A stretch of 64,000 bases of DNA. Source: Chlorella sorokiniana (taxonomy: Eukaryota > Chlorophyta > Trebouxiophyceae > Chlorellales > Chlorellaceae). Under the pieces are notes generated by a model, which searched no databases, was not told where the DNA came from, and saw nothing but the letters and a program-made list of their open reading frames with translations. Shown here piece by piece: positions 43,394 to 55,489 of this stretch. The DNA is taken from assembly GCA_025917655.1 (NCBI GenBank), contig CP084620.1, positions 2,170,001 to 2,234,000 of the forward strand, in the 5' to 3' direction. How positions within the stretch are numbered: position 1 is the stretch's first letter; the number at the start of each line of letters is the position of its first letter. The translations under genes and the position numbers were made by a program.

Positions 43394-46300
43394 TCAGAAG
43401 CCGGGCGGGAAGGAGCCGACCTCTGCCTGCTCCAGCACCTGCTGTCCCCCAGCGAGTACGAGATGCGCAGCCGCATCACCAGCGGCTTCTGCCCGTGCAG
43501 CGAGTTGGTGACGTGCAGGCGCTGCGTGACGGCGCCGCCGCCGCCGGGCGGCACCGCGCCGCCGCTGGCCGGCTCCAGCCGCAGCTGCATCGCCTTGGGC
43601 ACCGCCGCCTGCAGCGTGAAGGCCTCCAGGGGCGCGCCGCCGCTGTTGGTGTAGGTGGCCAGGATGTCGGTCTGGGCGGGGTTGCCTGCCGCCTTGTCCA
43701 GCTTGAAGGTGACGGTGAGGGGGCCCTTGGCGAATGCGGTGATGGTGGGGCCGGCGGCTGGCGCACTCACGGGGGCCCCAAACAGGTCGGCGAGCGGGTC
43801 TGCTGCGGCTTCCGGGGCTGCCGCTGGGGGCTGCGCCGCAGCAGCGGGCGCCGCGGCGCCGCCGCTGCCCAGCAGGTCTCCTGCCAGCAGGTCTGAGAGC
43901 GCGCTGACCGCGCTGGCGGAGCCCGCTGAGGGCGCCCCTGGCGCTGCAGCTGGGGCGGCCGCTGCCAGTCCTGCATCCAGGCCCAGCAGGGCCGCAAGGT
44001 CTGCCGCCGCGCTGGCGCTGCTGCCGCCTGCCGCCGCCGGCGCGTCTGCGGGCTCCAGGGATGCGTCATACGCCGTCTCCTCCATGGGAGGGATGTGCTC
44101 CAGGACCTGGGTGTGTGTGGGGGGGTCGGGGACGGCGCCGGGGGTTCACTCGGCGGCCGGGCAAGGCGCTGCCCACAGCTGAGCGCCCACCTCCCACCTC
44201 CCACCTCCCTTCTTTGTGCTGACACCAGCCCAGCTGCGCCCTGCCGTCCCCCCCGCCCCCACTCCCACCCGCCGGCGGTCACCTGGGGCTCGATGGCCGG
44301 GTAGGCAAAGAGGCGCGAGTATTCCACGCTGCGCGTCTGCACCTCCAGCGCCGCGCTCTGGCGGTGCGCGCCCACCACCCCCTTGATGCGCTCCGCGCGG
44401 AGGCGGGCAGGCGCGCTGCCAGCTTGGCCAGGGCGGTGAGCGCGTACTCGCGCACCGCCAGGGTGGACTGGGGGAGCTGCGCGGAGGGGGGGGATGGTGT
44501 GGCTTCAGCGGCAAGACACTGTGCCAGCGGCAGGAAAACAGCTCAGAGCAGGAGCCCATGTAGCAGGTTTGGGTGTTAAACGCAGCGGACCCCCTAACCT
44601 GCAGCACCGCCTCTAGCAGCCCCACCACGTCCGCCTCCCCCAGCCCCAGCGCCTGCTCCCCTTCCAGCAGCTTGCCCGCCTCGGGCCCCACCAGCAGCTC
44701 GCCGTACTCGCCTGGGCGGGTACAGGGGGCAGGCGTGAGTGGCGCACCAGCACCACCAGCGGCAGTGCCCAGTCGCAGCCAGGAGCGGCGCTGGGCGGGA
44801 GCGGCCGGCGGCCCTGCGGCCCCGCCCACCCTCCCACCCACCTATGCACCATGTGGCCACCATGAGCAGGCTGGGCTGCGCCGCGTCCAGGTGGCCGGCC
44901 AGCGCACGCCACGCCGCCCGCACCGCGCACCCGTGCAGCTGCGACGCGTTCACCACCAGCAGCAGCAGGGCGCGGCACGCATCGTCCCGCACGTACGCCC
45001 CCGCCTGGACCAGCACCTGCGGGGTGGAGGGCGAAGCTGGTGGGGGGTTGAGAGGGGGGAGAGAGCAGGGGCCAGTCCCAGAATGTGGGAAACCACATTC
45101 TCATGTATACTCAACCAACGATCAAGCAGGACAGATTTGGGCCAGCTTTGCAGGCGGCCGTGCATGCCGCCACCCTCAGACAAACAGGCGCACCCCAAGG
45201 GTGCCCCCCGCGTGCTCACCTGCAGCAGCGAGTCGATGTACCAGCGCTTGTCGGGGGCGTATCGCTGCACCAGCTGGCACACCTTGTTGGCCAGGTCGGG
45301 CTTGAACTCGGCGTCGCACACATCCAAGTAGTCGAGCAGCTCGCGGGCCAGGGTGCGGATGTTGCCCTCAGACACCTGAGCCGCGGCCGAGGGGGAGGCG
45401 GAGGGTGGTGCTGGCGACATGGTTGCAGCGGTGCGCTGCGCGCCTCTGCTCAGCCACCGCCTGCCGCAGCAGCAGGCACACGCGAACATGTGGCCAACCC
45501 TCGCAACACCATGTCCTTTGCAGTCACTCCTCTCTTTCCCTTTCATTTCCACACACACACACACAACCACGCACGCACCAGCGCATACACCAGCTCCAGC
45601 GCGCGGCGGCGGATGGAGATGTCGGCGTCCTTGACGCAGTCCACGATGGTGGCGCGGTGGCGCTGCACCGCCGCCGCGTCCACCGACACCACGCGCGCCA
45701 GCGTGTTGAGCGCCACGTAGCGGATGTTGTTGTCCTTGTTGGCCAAGAAGCGACCCAGGATGTTCACCGCCAGCACGCGCAGCCCGCCGATGGACTCCAC
45801 TGCCATGATGGTCTGCATGCGCGTGTGGGTGAGGTGGTTGCGGTGGCTGGGGGTCAGGCTGGGCAGCGCGTGAGCACAAGCAGCAGGGGCAGGACCTGTC
45901 ATGCACCAGCACATAAGGGAGCACATGGGCACATGAGCACATGAGGGAGCGCCAGTAGAGCCCCCCTCCCCCCCACCTGCACGCATTCGTAGAGGATGGC
46001 GTTGCCCGGGTTGCGCGCCGAGTCGGTGTTGGTGGCCACCTGCGCCAGCACGTCGCTCATGGCGTCGCTGGCCTCGGCGCTGCCACGCCCCAGCAGGCGC
46101 AGCAGGCGCAGGATGGCCACCTGCAGGAAGGGGTCGTTGGTGCCGCTGACGTCGTAGTCTGCGGCAGGGGAGGGGAAGGGGGTGGGGGACGCCACGCATT
46201 AACTAACAGCAGAGCATGGTTGTTTGGGGGAATCAGTGCTGGCCATGACAGGGTGGGAGCATGGAAGCTGTGCAAGGGGAATGCCAGCGCCGTTGCTTGG

Positions 46301-47584
46301 CAGCACACCCACCGGGTGCGAAGCCTCCCATGATGAGGCTGCGCAGGATGCGGCAGAGCAGCGGGACGTGCGCGCGGTACGCCTCCACCGCCGCCGGCTC
46401 CAGGGCGCAGATGTCCTGCATGAGCGTCACCCCGGCCAGCAGCACCGAGTGGCTGCGGTCCTCCAGCAGGCGCGGCGCCTTCTCCATGAAGCTCTCCAGC
46501 ATGTCGGGGCACTTGCGCAGCACCCTGCAGGGCGCGGGGCCCGGCATGCATGCGGGGTGGCTGTGCGGGGTGCCGTGCAGCAAGCGGCACGCAGCCAGTC
46601 TTCCGTGCCCACGAACCCGCCGCTCCCACCAGGCCTCGAGGCATGGTGGCTGCCTGCAGGCCCTGGCCAGCCTCCCGCCCCGCACCTGCTGGCGCACAGC
46701 GCGGCCTTCTTGCGCAGGTACGGGTTCTGGCTGGCCAGCAGGCGGTCCACCTCGGGCCCCAGGTCGCGCGCCATCTCCCCCGAGCAGATGTTGCCCAGCG
46801 CGCACAGCGCAAGGCCCACCGTGTACTGGTTGCGGCTGTTCAGGTCGTTCTTCAGCGAGTTGGTGACCAGCATCAGCACCTCCTGCCGCTCGTCCAGCAG
46901 CAGCATCAGCCCCAGGTAGCCCACGCGCTGCAGGCCGGGCGGGGGCACACAGCCAGGCAGCACATCAGGGCGGCCTTGCTGGGAGGCACGGGCTGCACGG
47001 GCGCGATTCAGCTGGACAGGCACAACCGCGCTGCACAGCGCAACACCTTCTCTGGGAAGCCATTTGACGCGGTCAGCTTGAGAGTCTCCATCTGGCCAAA
47101 GTGGGTGGGGTAACCCAGCATGTGAATGTACATGAGCTTTGCCACGTTCCTGTGAGCAAGAGAATTAAGGATGTTGGACCTTGACATCACAGGCATTAAA
47201 GGATGTTAGACAACGGCACAGAACGGCAAGTTTTGTGGGGCGTAAATGGCAAACAAGGCGGGGATGGCAGGCAACCGGAGCTGCAGCAGTCCACCTGTGC
47301 CTGTATGTCCCATCCTGCTCCTTGAACGCCTGCCGCAGCGCGGCGCTCTCTTTGGCAATCACATCTCGCTCCTCTGCTGCTGTCTTGCACTGGCGAACCT
47401 GCTTTATGAGGTCCCTGCGGCAAATAGACAGCGGGAAGCGCACAACCGCAGGGGGCGGTGAGCAGCAGCTATGAGGTGCAGCAGCAGCGTCATTGCTGGA
47501 CGACGATCTCCTTGCGGACGATCGTGGAGCCGTTTTGGACACGCAGCAAAAGCTCGTCTACGCGACGCTGCCTACGACTTCCAT
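43394..47584 (-). CDS. AP1G: AP-1 clathrin adaptor gamma subunit
   Basis: Gamma-adaptin is a large subunit of the AP-1 complex, which sorts cargo into clathrin vesicles at the trans-Golgi and endosomes. The first recognisable exon reads '[19 protein letters not shown]'; the start codon is uncertain, and ATG 47584 is only a candidate. The trunk is unmistakable: '[19 protein letters not shown]', '[18 protein letters not shown]', '[19 protein letters not shown]', '[18 protein letters not shown]', '[14 protein letters not shown]', '[19 protein letters not shown]' and '[17 protein letters not shown]'. A Pro/Ala hinge with '[11 protein letters not shown]' and 'DLLAGDLLG' precedes the ear: '[18 protein letters not shown]', '[18 protein letters not shown]', '[12 protein letters not shown]'. 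One base missing in the C run 43446-43450 hides the true end, '[16 protein letters not shown]', with stop at 43394; the uncorrected frame runs on to about 43219. A (GT)n tract sits at one donor near 45570. Confidence 0.92.
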
Positions 47585-48080
47585 TGACCGGCTGCACGGC
47601 TGTCGCGGTGGCGATCACTGCAGCTGGACCAGTTTTCCTAATCATTAACGGCACCGCCCACCGGCCGGCTGCTTGGGTGATCGCGCTGCCCACCCAACTC
47701 ACCTCAAGCGCAGTGTCATATTTCGCCGTCCGCGCCTTTGATCGGCCCAGTTGGGCGGCGCGCGATGGAACACCTACTGAAAGCTGCCGGCCCCAGCATG
47801 AGCGCCTTCCTGCCGCCGCCCCGCCACCTCACCTGCAAGCGTGTGCCGCTGCTGGGACCTCACACAGCCTGCCACCGCTTTGTGCACGCGCAAAAAAATA
47901 AATTCAATGCTGACCAGGATATTTGATAGTGTACGCCATGTGATCATCGGGAAGAGACCGCTGCCAAAGGGCATGGGCCCAACTCGGCTGAGAAATCACG
48001 AGTCGTATTACAGCAAGAAGTGGAGGATGAAGACCCCAGAAATGCTTAAGTTGATATATTTAGCAATGCTTTCTTGTGAA
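47585..48080. other. Spacer between AP-1 gamma and TrpRS genes
   Basis: This interval holds the AP-1 gamma promoter and the TrpRS 3' UTR, both minus strand. Forward TTACA at 48008-48012 is a minus-strand TGTAA signal about 70 bases past the TrpRS stop. The part from 47890 to 48060 is AT-rich. No gene is evident. Confidence 0.5.
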
Positions 48081-50286
<2,206 letters not shown>

Positions 50287-50615
50287 GCAGCCGCACTGCG
50301 TGTATGTGAGCTGCAGAAGAGCAGCAAATGCGGCACCGCCTGAGAGCCAGGAGCGGCAGGACAAGTCGACGTCAAGGCACAGACGCACTTGCGGTGTACT
50401 GGCTCCCAATTGTATGTAACCAAGTTGCAATGCATGGGCCTGGGAGGATGGGGCATGGCATCCAGCTACCCGAGCACCAAAAGATGAGCTGGCAGGGTGA
50501 GGCGAGGAAATGCGCGATCCAGACATTACATGACCCTGTCTCTCGGCTACCCGTTAAGCCACTCCGTTTCAACAAGCTTGAAGCGTGCCGTAGGGGGTGG
50601 CAACCGGAACTCAAG
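50287..50615. promoter_or_regulatory. Divergent promoter, TrpRS / small membrane protein
   Basis: This 329-base interval lies between divergent starts. An open frame from the plus-strand gene extends back across it, but the ATG at 50616 is the first that gives a sensible leader. No named motif was seen. Confidence 0.45.
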
Positions 50616-51120
50616 ATGGAGGCGCTTGTGCAGGCTCCTTGCACTGCGACCTGTGTTTCAGCACCGCGCCCTGCAGCACATCATGTTGCGAAACGGCAGC
50701 TGGGTCTAGCGGAGCAGCAGAGAGCCAGGGTGGTGACCTGCGCCAAGCCGCCGCCTCGGCAGTTCCGGTGAGCTGCGGTTCTGCCGCATAGCGGCAGGCT
50801 GCTTCTGCCTGGAAGCGAAGAAGATGTCGGTCTGTGAGAACCTACTGTTCAGGCCATGTATACTGTTAAGTGATCCAGTGGGCATGCGAATCGGCGATTG
50901 GCTTCACATCTTGACGCAAGTTCTTGATTGCAGCACTATCCGGGAGAACATCGACAGGAAGCGCATAGAGAAGCTGGCAGAGACCAACCCAGGGGCAGTC
51001 CGACTTGACACGGCCAAGCCGGGCACTACCAGCAGCGGAAATGGTCCCCCTGTGATCCTGCTTGCAGGCGCCGCAGCGGTGCTGCTGCTGGTGGCAGTGC
51101 TGGCTGCAGGCCAGTCCTGA
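50616..51120 (+). CDS. Small single-span membrane protein, probable organelle leader
   Basis: I do not recognise this 112-residue protein. Two exons (50616-50767, 50934-51120) join in phase 2 to a total of exactly 113 codons. The N terminus 'MEALVQAPCTATCVSAPRP' and the next 30 residues are rich in Ala, Arg, Gln and Pro with almost no acid, resembling a plastid transit peptide. A basic helix 'TIRENIDRKRIEKLAETNPG' follows, then a Gly/Thr/Ser linker and a C-terminal span 'VILLAGAAAVLLLVAVLAAG' one residue pair before the stop. The orientation would leave the basic helix exposed on one face of the membrane. A plus-strand TGTAA at 51367-51371 is the likely poly(A) signal, giving a 3' UTR near 260 bases. 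Confidence 0.7.
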
Positions 51121-51516
51121 GCCGCGCTGACAGCTTTGCCCGGATGGTGCGAGGCGCCTGTAGCAGAGCAAGTGAATGGATTCCCAGCACCCCTACAACC
51201 AACTTGGGCCGATGCTGCGTTTCAGTCTGCTGTATTGTTGAGCTGTACAGTGTGGTTTGAAGACTGCCCAACGGCGTGTGCCTTCCTTTCATGCGAGCCC
51301 TGTGTTCATCAGGAGCATTTTTACTAGGGTCTCCTGTTTTTGTTATGAAGTTCACCATAACCCAAATGTAACAGCACGTGGTATCCTCCAACTTGCACGA
51401 CGTGGGTGTGAAGTTTGTACTCTCCCAGCAACGGCAGGTAAATCACAAGCCCAGCATCCATTGCCAAGCAAAAGTGATGATGCAAGTAACCATGTGATAG
51501 TCAAATTGTGTTGTTG
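51121..51516. other. Convergent spacer, small membrane protein / HMG-histone-fold gene
   Basis: This 396-base AT-rich tail-to-tail interval includes a plus-strand TGTAA at 51367-51371. No coding signal was seen. Confidence 0.55.
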
Positions 51517-52433
51517 CTATGCTGGTATGCCAAAGAATGAGGTAATTTGCCGTGTGCCCACTGCTGCCTCCTCCTGCCTCTGCTGCTTAGCACTCTTCTT
51601 TGGCTCGTGGCCGTTCTCATCCTCCTCTCCCGCACCCCCAGTTGTTCCATCGCTGTGTTCCAGCACATCTCGCAGCCCCATGTCCAGCAAGCGCCTGCAT
51701 GCTAGATGCATTCTGGTTGGTTGTACATGACAGGCCAGGGTCCGCAAGGGCTCGTGCGACCAGCAGCTGCAGCAAATCACCTGTCCCTGCCTGCCACGTG
51801 CGCCACGTCTTGCGCCTTGAAGTTCTTGCGCTTGCTTGCTTGTGCATGCTGCAGCGCCTTCACGGCCAGCTGCTGCACGAAGAGCTCCGCCGCCTTGGCT
51901 ATGGCCCGCACCGCATCTGCGCTGACGCGCTGCACCTCATCGTCCACCATAATGATGCGCTTCACCATGCTGGTGGGGAAGCCAAAGGGCGGCGCCGCAC
52001 CACCTCCCCTGCTGCTGCTGCCTGTTGCTCTCCGTCAGCCTCCGCTTCCAGGCTTTGCTGGCCCACTTGCTTGGCTGCTGCTGCTGCTGCCTCTTCTGCG
52101 ATACAGCGCGGAGATCACCAAAGCAAATGACCAAGCTGATAGGACCTTGGTGGTGTGCACGAGCATGGGCAAGGCTTACCGGCACGGCCTGGCAGCACCT
52201 GCCTGCAGCTGCGACCATGCAGCGCTTACAGGGTGCTCACCTTTGAGCTTCAGTGCACGTTGCTTATATTTATCCTTTTCTTCATCGCTCAACGCAGCCC
52301 ACTTGCTCCCGATCAGTTTCGCCACCTGCGCTACGCCTGTTTTAGCACCAGCTTGAGCCTCTAATTGCACTTTGGCAGCTGCCCTCTGCTCTTCGGCGAA
52401 CAAAAAGTAGGCGGTAGGGCCACGGGGTGCCAT
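51517..52433 (-). CDS. HMG-box plus histone-fold (CHRAC1/POLE4-like) fusion
   Basis: This protein of about 240 residues joins two DNA-binding modules. Exon 1 (52433 to about 52241) encodes a full HMG box: 'PRGPTAYFLFAEEQRAAAK' and 'KLIGSKWAALSDEEKDKYK'. Exon 2, after a CGCAG acceptor near 52100, gives an acidic Ala/Gln linker. After a one-base slip at the C run 52006-52009, it gives 'PFGFPTSMVKRIIMVDDEV' and 'ALRAIAKAAELFVQQLAVKA'-type text (read exactly as 'VRAIAKAAELFVQQLAVKA'), then 'KRKNFKAQDVAHV'. This is the histone fold of the CHRAC1/POLE4/NF-YC class, which pairs with an NF-YB-type partner such as POLE3. The last exon joins in phase ('GRDRRLLDMGLRDVLEHSD'), is acidic/basic, and ends 'GTRQITSFFGIPA', a PIP-box-like PCNA-binding tail. 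The expected role is in chromatin remodelling or DNA polymerase epsilon. Confidence 0.82.
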
Positions 52434-52843
52434 GGCGACACTTTCAAACCTTGCTCTGCGTATGGCAAAAGATCAACATGTGAGCTGGTGTTGGGGGTTG
52501 CTGCAATGCGCGCCAGGAGCGTAGGCCATCAAGCCAGCCTTTTCTTTCCTGCACAAACGCGGCCGGTGGCGGCGGCATTTCATCTGAAACCTGCGACGCC
52601 CCTTATGACTGAATCTCGACACATGACAGATACTTTTCATATTGCATGATTTTCGTTTCTAACGAGTTCTGAGCTTGCAATAAAATGGAAAGCCAGTAGC
52701 TGCTTAATCTAGGGTGAGTCGCACATCACCCCGCTGCCACAAGGCAGCTTGCCTTGCTTCCCTTGCCGCGTGGCTCCAGCTGGCCGAGGGCTAACCATCC
52801 ATGCATAAGTGCATTCTGAAATTGATTGAGCCTCAAAGACCTG
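52434..52843. other. Spacer between HMG-histone-fold and RbcX genes
   Basis: This 410-base interval holds the promoter of the HMG/histone-fold gene and the RbcX 3' UTR (both minus strand). An AT-rich patch lies at about 52600-52700. No gene or clear TGTAA was seen. Confidence 0.5.
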
Positions 52844-53786
52844 TCATGAGTCAGGCTCTTCCCCACTAGCGCGCTCCAAAAGGGGCGTGAACCGCTGGCT
52901 GGCATGCTTGCGCAGCAGGCGTGTGTTGTCGGCCACCAGGCCCTCCAGTGCCAGGCGCTTCAGGTTGTGCCACTCAAAGTCCTGCTGTGCATACGCAGCC
53001 CGCACCTCCATGATGCGCACACCTGCAGCAGCAGGGCAAGCGTGCTGACGGTGCTGCCATTGAAGCCGGCGGAGTCATGCGCAGCAAGACCTCCGGACAT
53101 TCAAGTGTTCCTTAAGCATGAGAAACAGTTGAACAACCCACCCAGCAGCTCATCCTCCTTCATGAGGCGCGCCAGCCAGTCGGCACTATCCCGCATGGGC
53201 TCATTTTGGAGGTAGTGTAGTAGCGTGCGCATCGCATCGGCATTGTAGGAGCCCAGGTCGCCACGCCCGATTCCCTCCAGCTGCGATTGAACGATCCGCG
53301 CCGCCACAAATGTGAAGAAGGTTTGCAGCGACCGTGCAGCGCGACGCTCCGGGCTCTCGCCTCCAAAGCTGCAAGGCGAGGCGGGGCATGCATCGGCCAT
53401 GCGCATTGGAAGTGGTGGCATGATAGGGAGCATGACAGCTGGACTATCATCACCTATCTGAAGGCACATGCATGCCGGCTCGAGGTCTGCTGCTGCTCCT
53501 TCTGCTGGCACCGCTGTTCAACAGGGGTCGCGCGAAGTGGTGGCGGCCCCGGCTGCCGTGCTGGCGCCACTGCCGCTGTTGGAGCCTGGATGAAGAGGTC
53601 CCCACGCTTAAAATTATGTCCATCAATGCTCACAAACTTGAAAGCACGCCGATTAACGGCCCGCTGGTCCGCCCAGAAGCACGCAAGAGCCCTGCCGTAG
53701 GCTGTAAGCTCGATCAAAGTGTGAGTAGCAGCAAAGGTAACCACGACAGGCGGTGACTAAGCTCACGCAACCTTGCGAAGCGCCAT
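52844..53786 (-). CDS. RBCX: RbcX Rubisco assembly chaperone (plant RbcX-II type)
   Basis: RbcX binds the C terminus of newly folded Rubisco large subunits in the chloroplast and helps form the L8 core. A 20-base first exon (53786-53767, 'MALRKV') joins in phase to 'AYGRALACFWADQRAVNRRA', a basic transit-peptide region starting at 53701. The RbcX domain begins at 53368 with 'SFGGESPERRAARSLQTFF' and continues 'TFVAARIVQSQLEGIGRGD', 'LGSYNADAMRTLLHYLQNEP', 'DSADWLARLMKEDELLG', then in the last exon 'VRIMEVRAAYAQQDFEWHN' and 'LKRLALEGLVADNTRLLRK'. These match plant RbcX2 closely. The transit-peptide exon meets an in-frame stop just before its GTGATG donor unless one base is restored upstream; with it, the junction phase fits 'DSFGGES'. 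The acidic end 'ASGEEPDS' stops at 52844. Confidence 0.9.
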
Positions 53787-53929
53787 GAGCGTGGGTGCGC
53801 TGGCGCCAGCGCCATGCACGCCCCCGTCCCCCAACCCCTGGGTTACGTGTCCCGCACGGTTGTGCTTCCAAACCTCGCTCGCAAGCTGTACAACATCTAA
53901 CTTTGCATCGCTGCAGAGTCTCAGCCACC
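53787..53929. promoter_or_regulatory. Compact 143-bp divergent promoter, RbcX / HVA22
   Basis: Only 143 bases separate the ATGs of RbcX (53786, minus) and HVA22 (53930, plus). Both 5' UTRs and core promoters must fit here or overlap coding sequence. The interval has no TATA box that I can see. Confidence 0.55.
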
Positions 53930-54834
53930 ATGAGCGGAGCTGTTCTTGGCCCTGCCGCCGCTAGCGTTGGGCTGCAGGTCTTGCTTCAACCGTATGGCGC
54001 AGGAAGACAGCTAGGACAAGCAGCCTGGTGAGCAGCGACGAGGCAACCACCTGCCTTTGCCGCCAAACCGCTGACGGCCGCCAAACCGCTCCCTTCCCTG
54101 TTGCAGTACGTGCGTGGGGCTTGTATACCCTGCATATCGGTCCCTGGAGGCCGTGGAGATGCGCAATACGCAGCAGATGAACAAATGGCTCGTGTGCGCA
54201 GGCGCAGTGGCCGTGCCCTGGATGCTGGTGGCTTTTTTGCCAGCGAGTCTCTGGCGCAACCAGGTTTCGCCCGCAAACAAACAACAACCACACGTGCACC
54301 CTCTGTTTGTCTGCAGGTACTGGAGCATCTACGGGCTCATGACTGCTGCAGAGCGGCCGCTGGACGCGGTGCTGCGCTGGGTGCCCTACTACCACGCTGC
54401 AAAGCTGCTGCTGCTGGTCTGGCTGCAGAGCGCCAGCTACGAGGGCGCGGCGCGGCTGTACATCGAGGGGCTGCGTCCGCGGCTGGCCGCCTGGCAGCCC
54501 ACCCTGGACGAGTTTCTGGCTGCCCTGCTGCGTTCGCTGGTGAGCGGGCGGGGCGGTGGTTGGAGCGCTGCCAGCCTGGAGAGGGCACTCATCGGAGGGG
54601 GCCTGCCTAATGGCCAGGTGCACTTCGCACTGATCTGGTGCCCTGCCTCCTGCGCTCGTCATGCAGCGCCGTCCCGAAATTCAGATGCTGGGCGAGGGGC
54701 TGCACGCCTTTGCAGCGCGCACGCCCTTCTTGGAGTGGTTTGTGCGGGGCCTGACGGCCGCCCCCAACCACGGCGTCAGGCCTTCATCACCGAAGGGCGC
54801 AGCAGCGAGGATGAGCGGGGGCGGCGGTAGCTGA
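53930..54834 (+). CDS. HVA22: HVA22/REEP (TB2/DP1) family ER membrane protein
   Basis: HVA22/REEP proteins are ER hairpin proteins that shape tubules and influence vesicle traffic and autophagy. Four exons (53930-54027, 54107-54193, 54317-54539, 54667-54834) join in phase to 191 residues. The N terminus 'MSGAVLGPAAASVGLQVLL' is weakly hydrophobic. The TB2/DP1 domain follows: 'CVGLVYPAYRSLEAVEMRN', 'QQMNKWLVYWSIYGLMTAAE' and 'DAVLRWVPYYHAAKLLLLVW', then 'YEGAARLYIEGLRPRL', all diagnostic. The second donor uses GT within 'CTCGT|GTGCGC'; choosing it recreates the conserved QWLxYW-like motif. The C-terminal tail 'EIQMLGEGLHAFAARTPF' is variable in the family. The stop is at 54834, followed by a 3' region convergent with the cyclophilin. 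Confidence 0.92.
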
Positions 54835-55489
54835 ATTACGTTGCCCTGCCACCTGTTTTCTTTTGTCACACACGCGATTCATCAACAGCCTAGGCTGTCC
54901 CCACGCCAAGTGTGTCGTGGTCTTTGCACTTGCATTCCCCGCTTCCTGCTGCTCTCTTTTCCTATTCGCCTCTTTGACGCACATTGCACTCTTAACTGAC
55001 ACGCCCTGTATGCCAGACATCACTGATGCGCAGTCTCAAGGTGCATTGTGGCAAAAAGGTTTGCAAGCGGGGTGATCACTACGCAATGGCTAGGAAGCGT
55101 GTTGGGGCGACCGCAGCGGTCGCAGCCGTGCCATGGGTGGCAACGCACGGCCGCCGCGACAGGACCAGGCGGCGGCCCTGCAGCGCATCACGACGGTGCT
55201 TGCTCAGCTGGCGCAGCGCTCCCGCAGGGGCAGCCCTGGCAGCGGGCTTGGTGGCGCGGCGGGGGCAGCAACTGGCTGCTGCAGCGCAGCGGTGGTTGTT
55301 GTGCCCTTGCTGCTTGGCACCACGCCGCAGTCGCCAATCATCACGCTGTGGAAGTTGGAGAGGCGGTTCAGAGAATGTCTGGCAGACCAGCAGTACAGCG
55401 TAATTTTGCGGCAGCAGCAGCAGCTGCAGCAGAACGTCACCACATGCCCGCAGCATGCTGGCGGCATGCATTAGCAAGCATAGCGGCGC
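54835..55489. other. Convergent spacer, HVA22 / cyclophilin
   Basis: This 655-base tail-to-tail interval is AT-rich to about 55020 and GC-rich afterwards. Open frames occur on both strands in the GC-rich half but show no family similarity, and their amino-acid makeup is what GC-rich noncoding DNA gives. Confidence 0.5.

Noticed and set aside
51517-51560. A canonical PIP box in the HMG/histone-fold protein
   Set aside because: The tail lacks the Gln at position 1, so it is described only as PIP-like.
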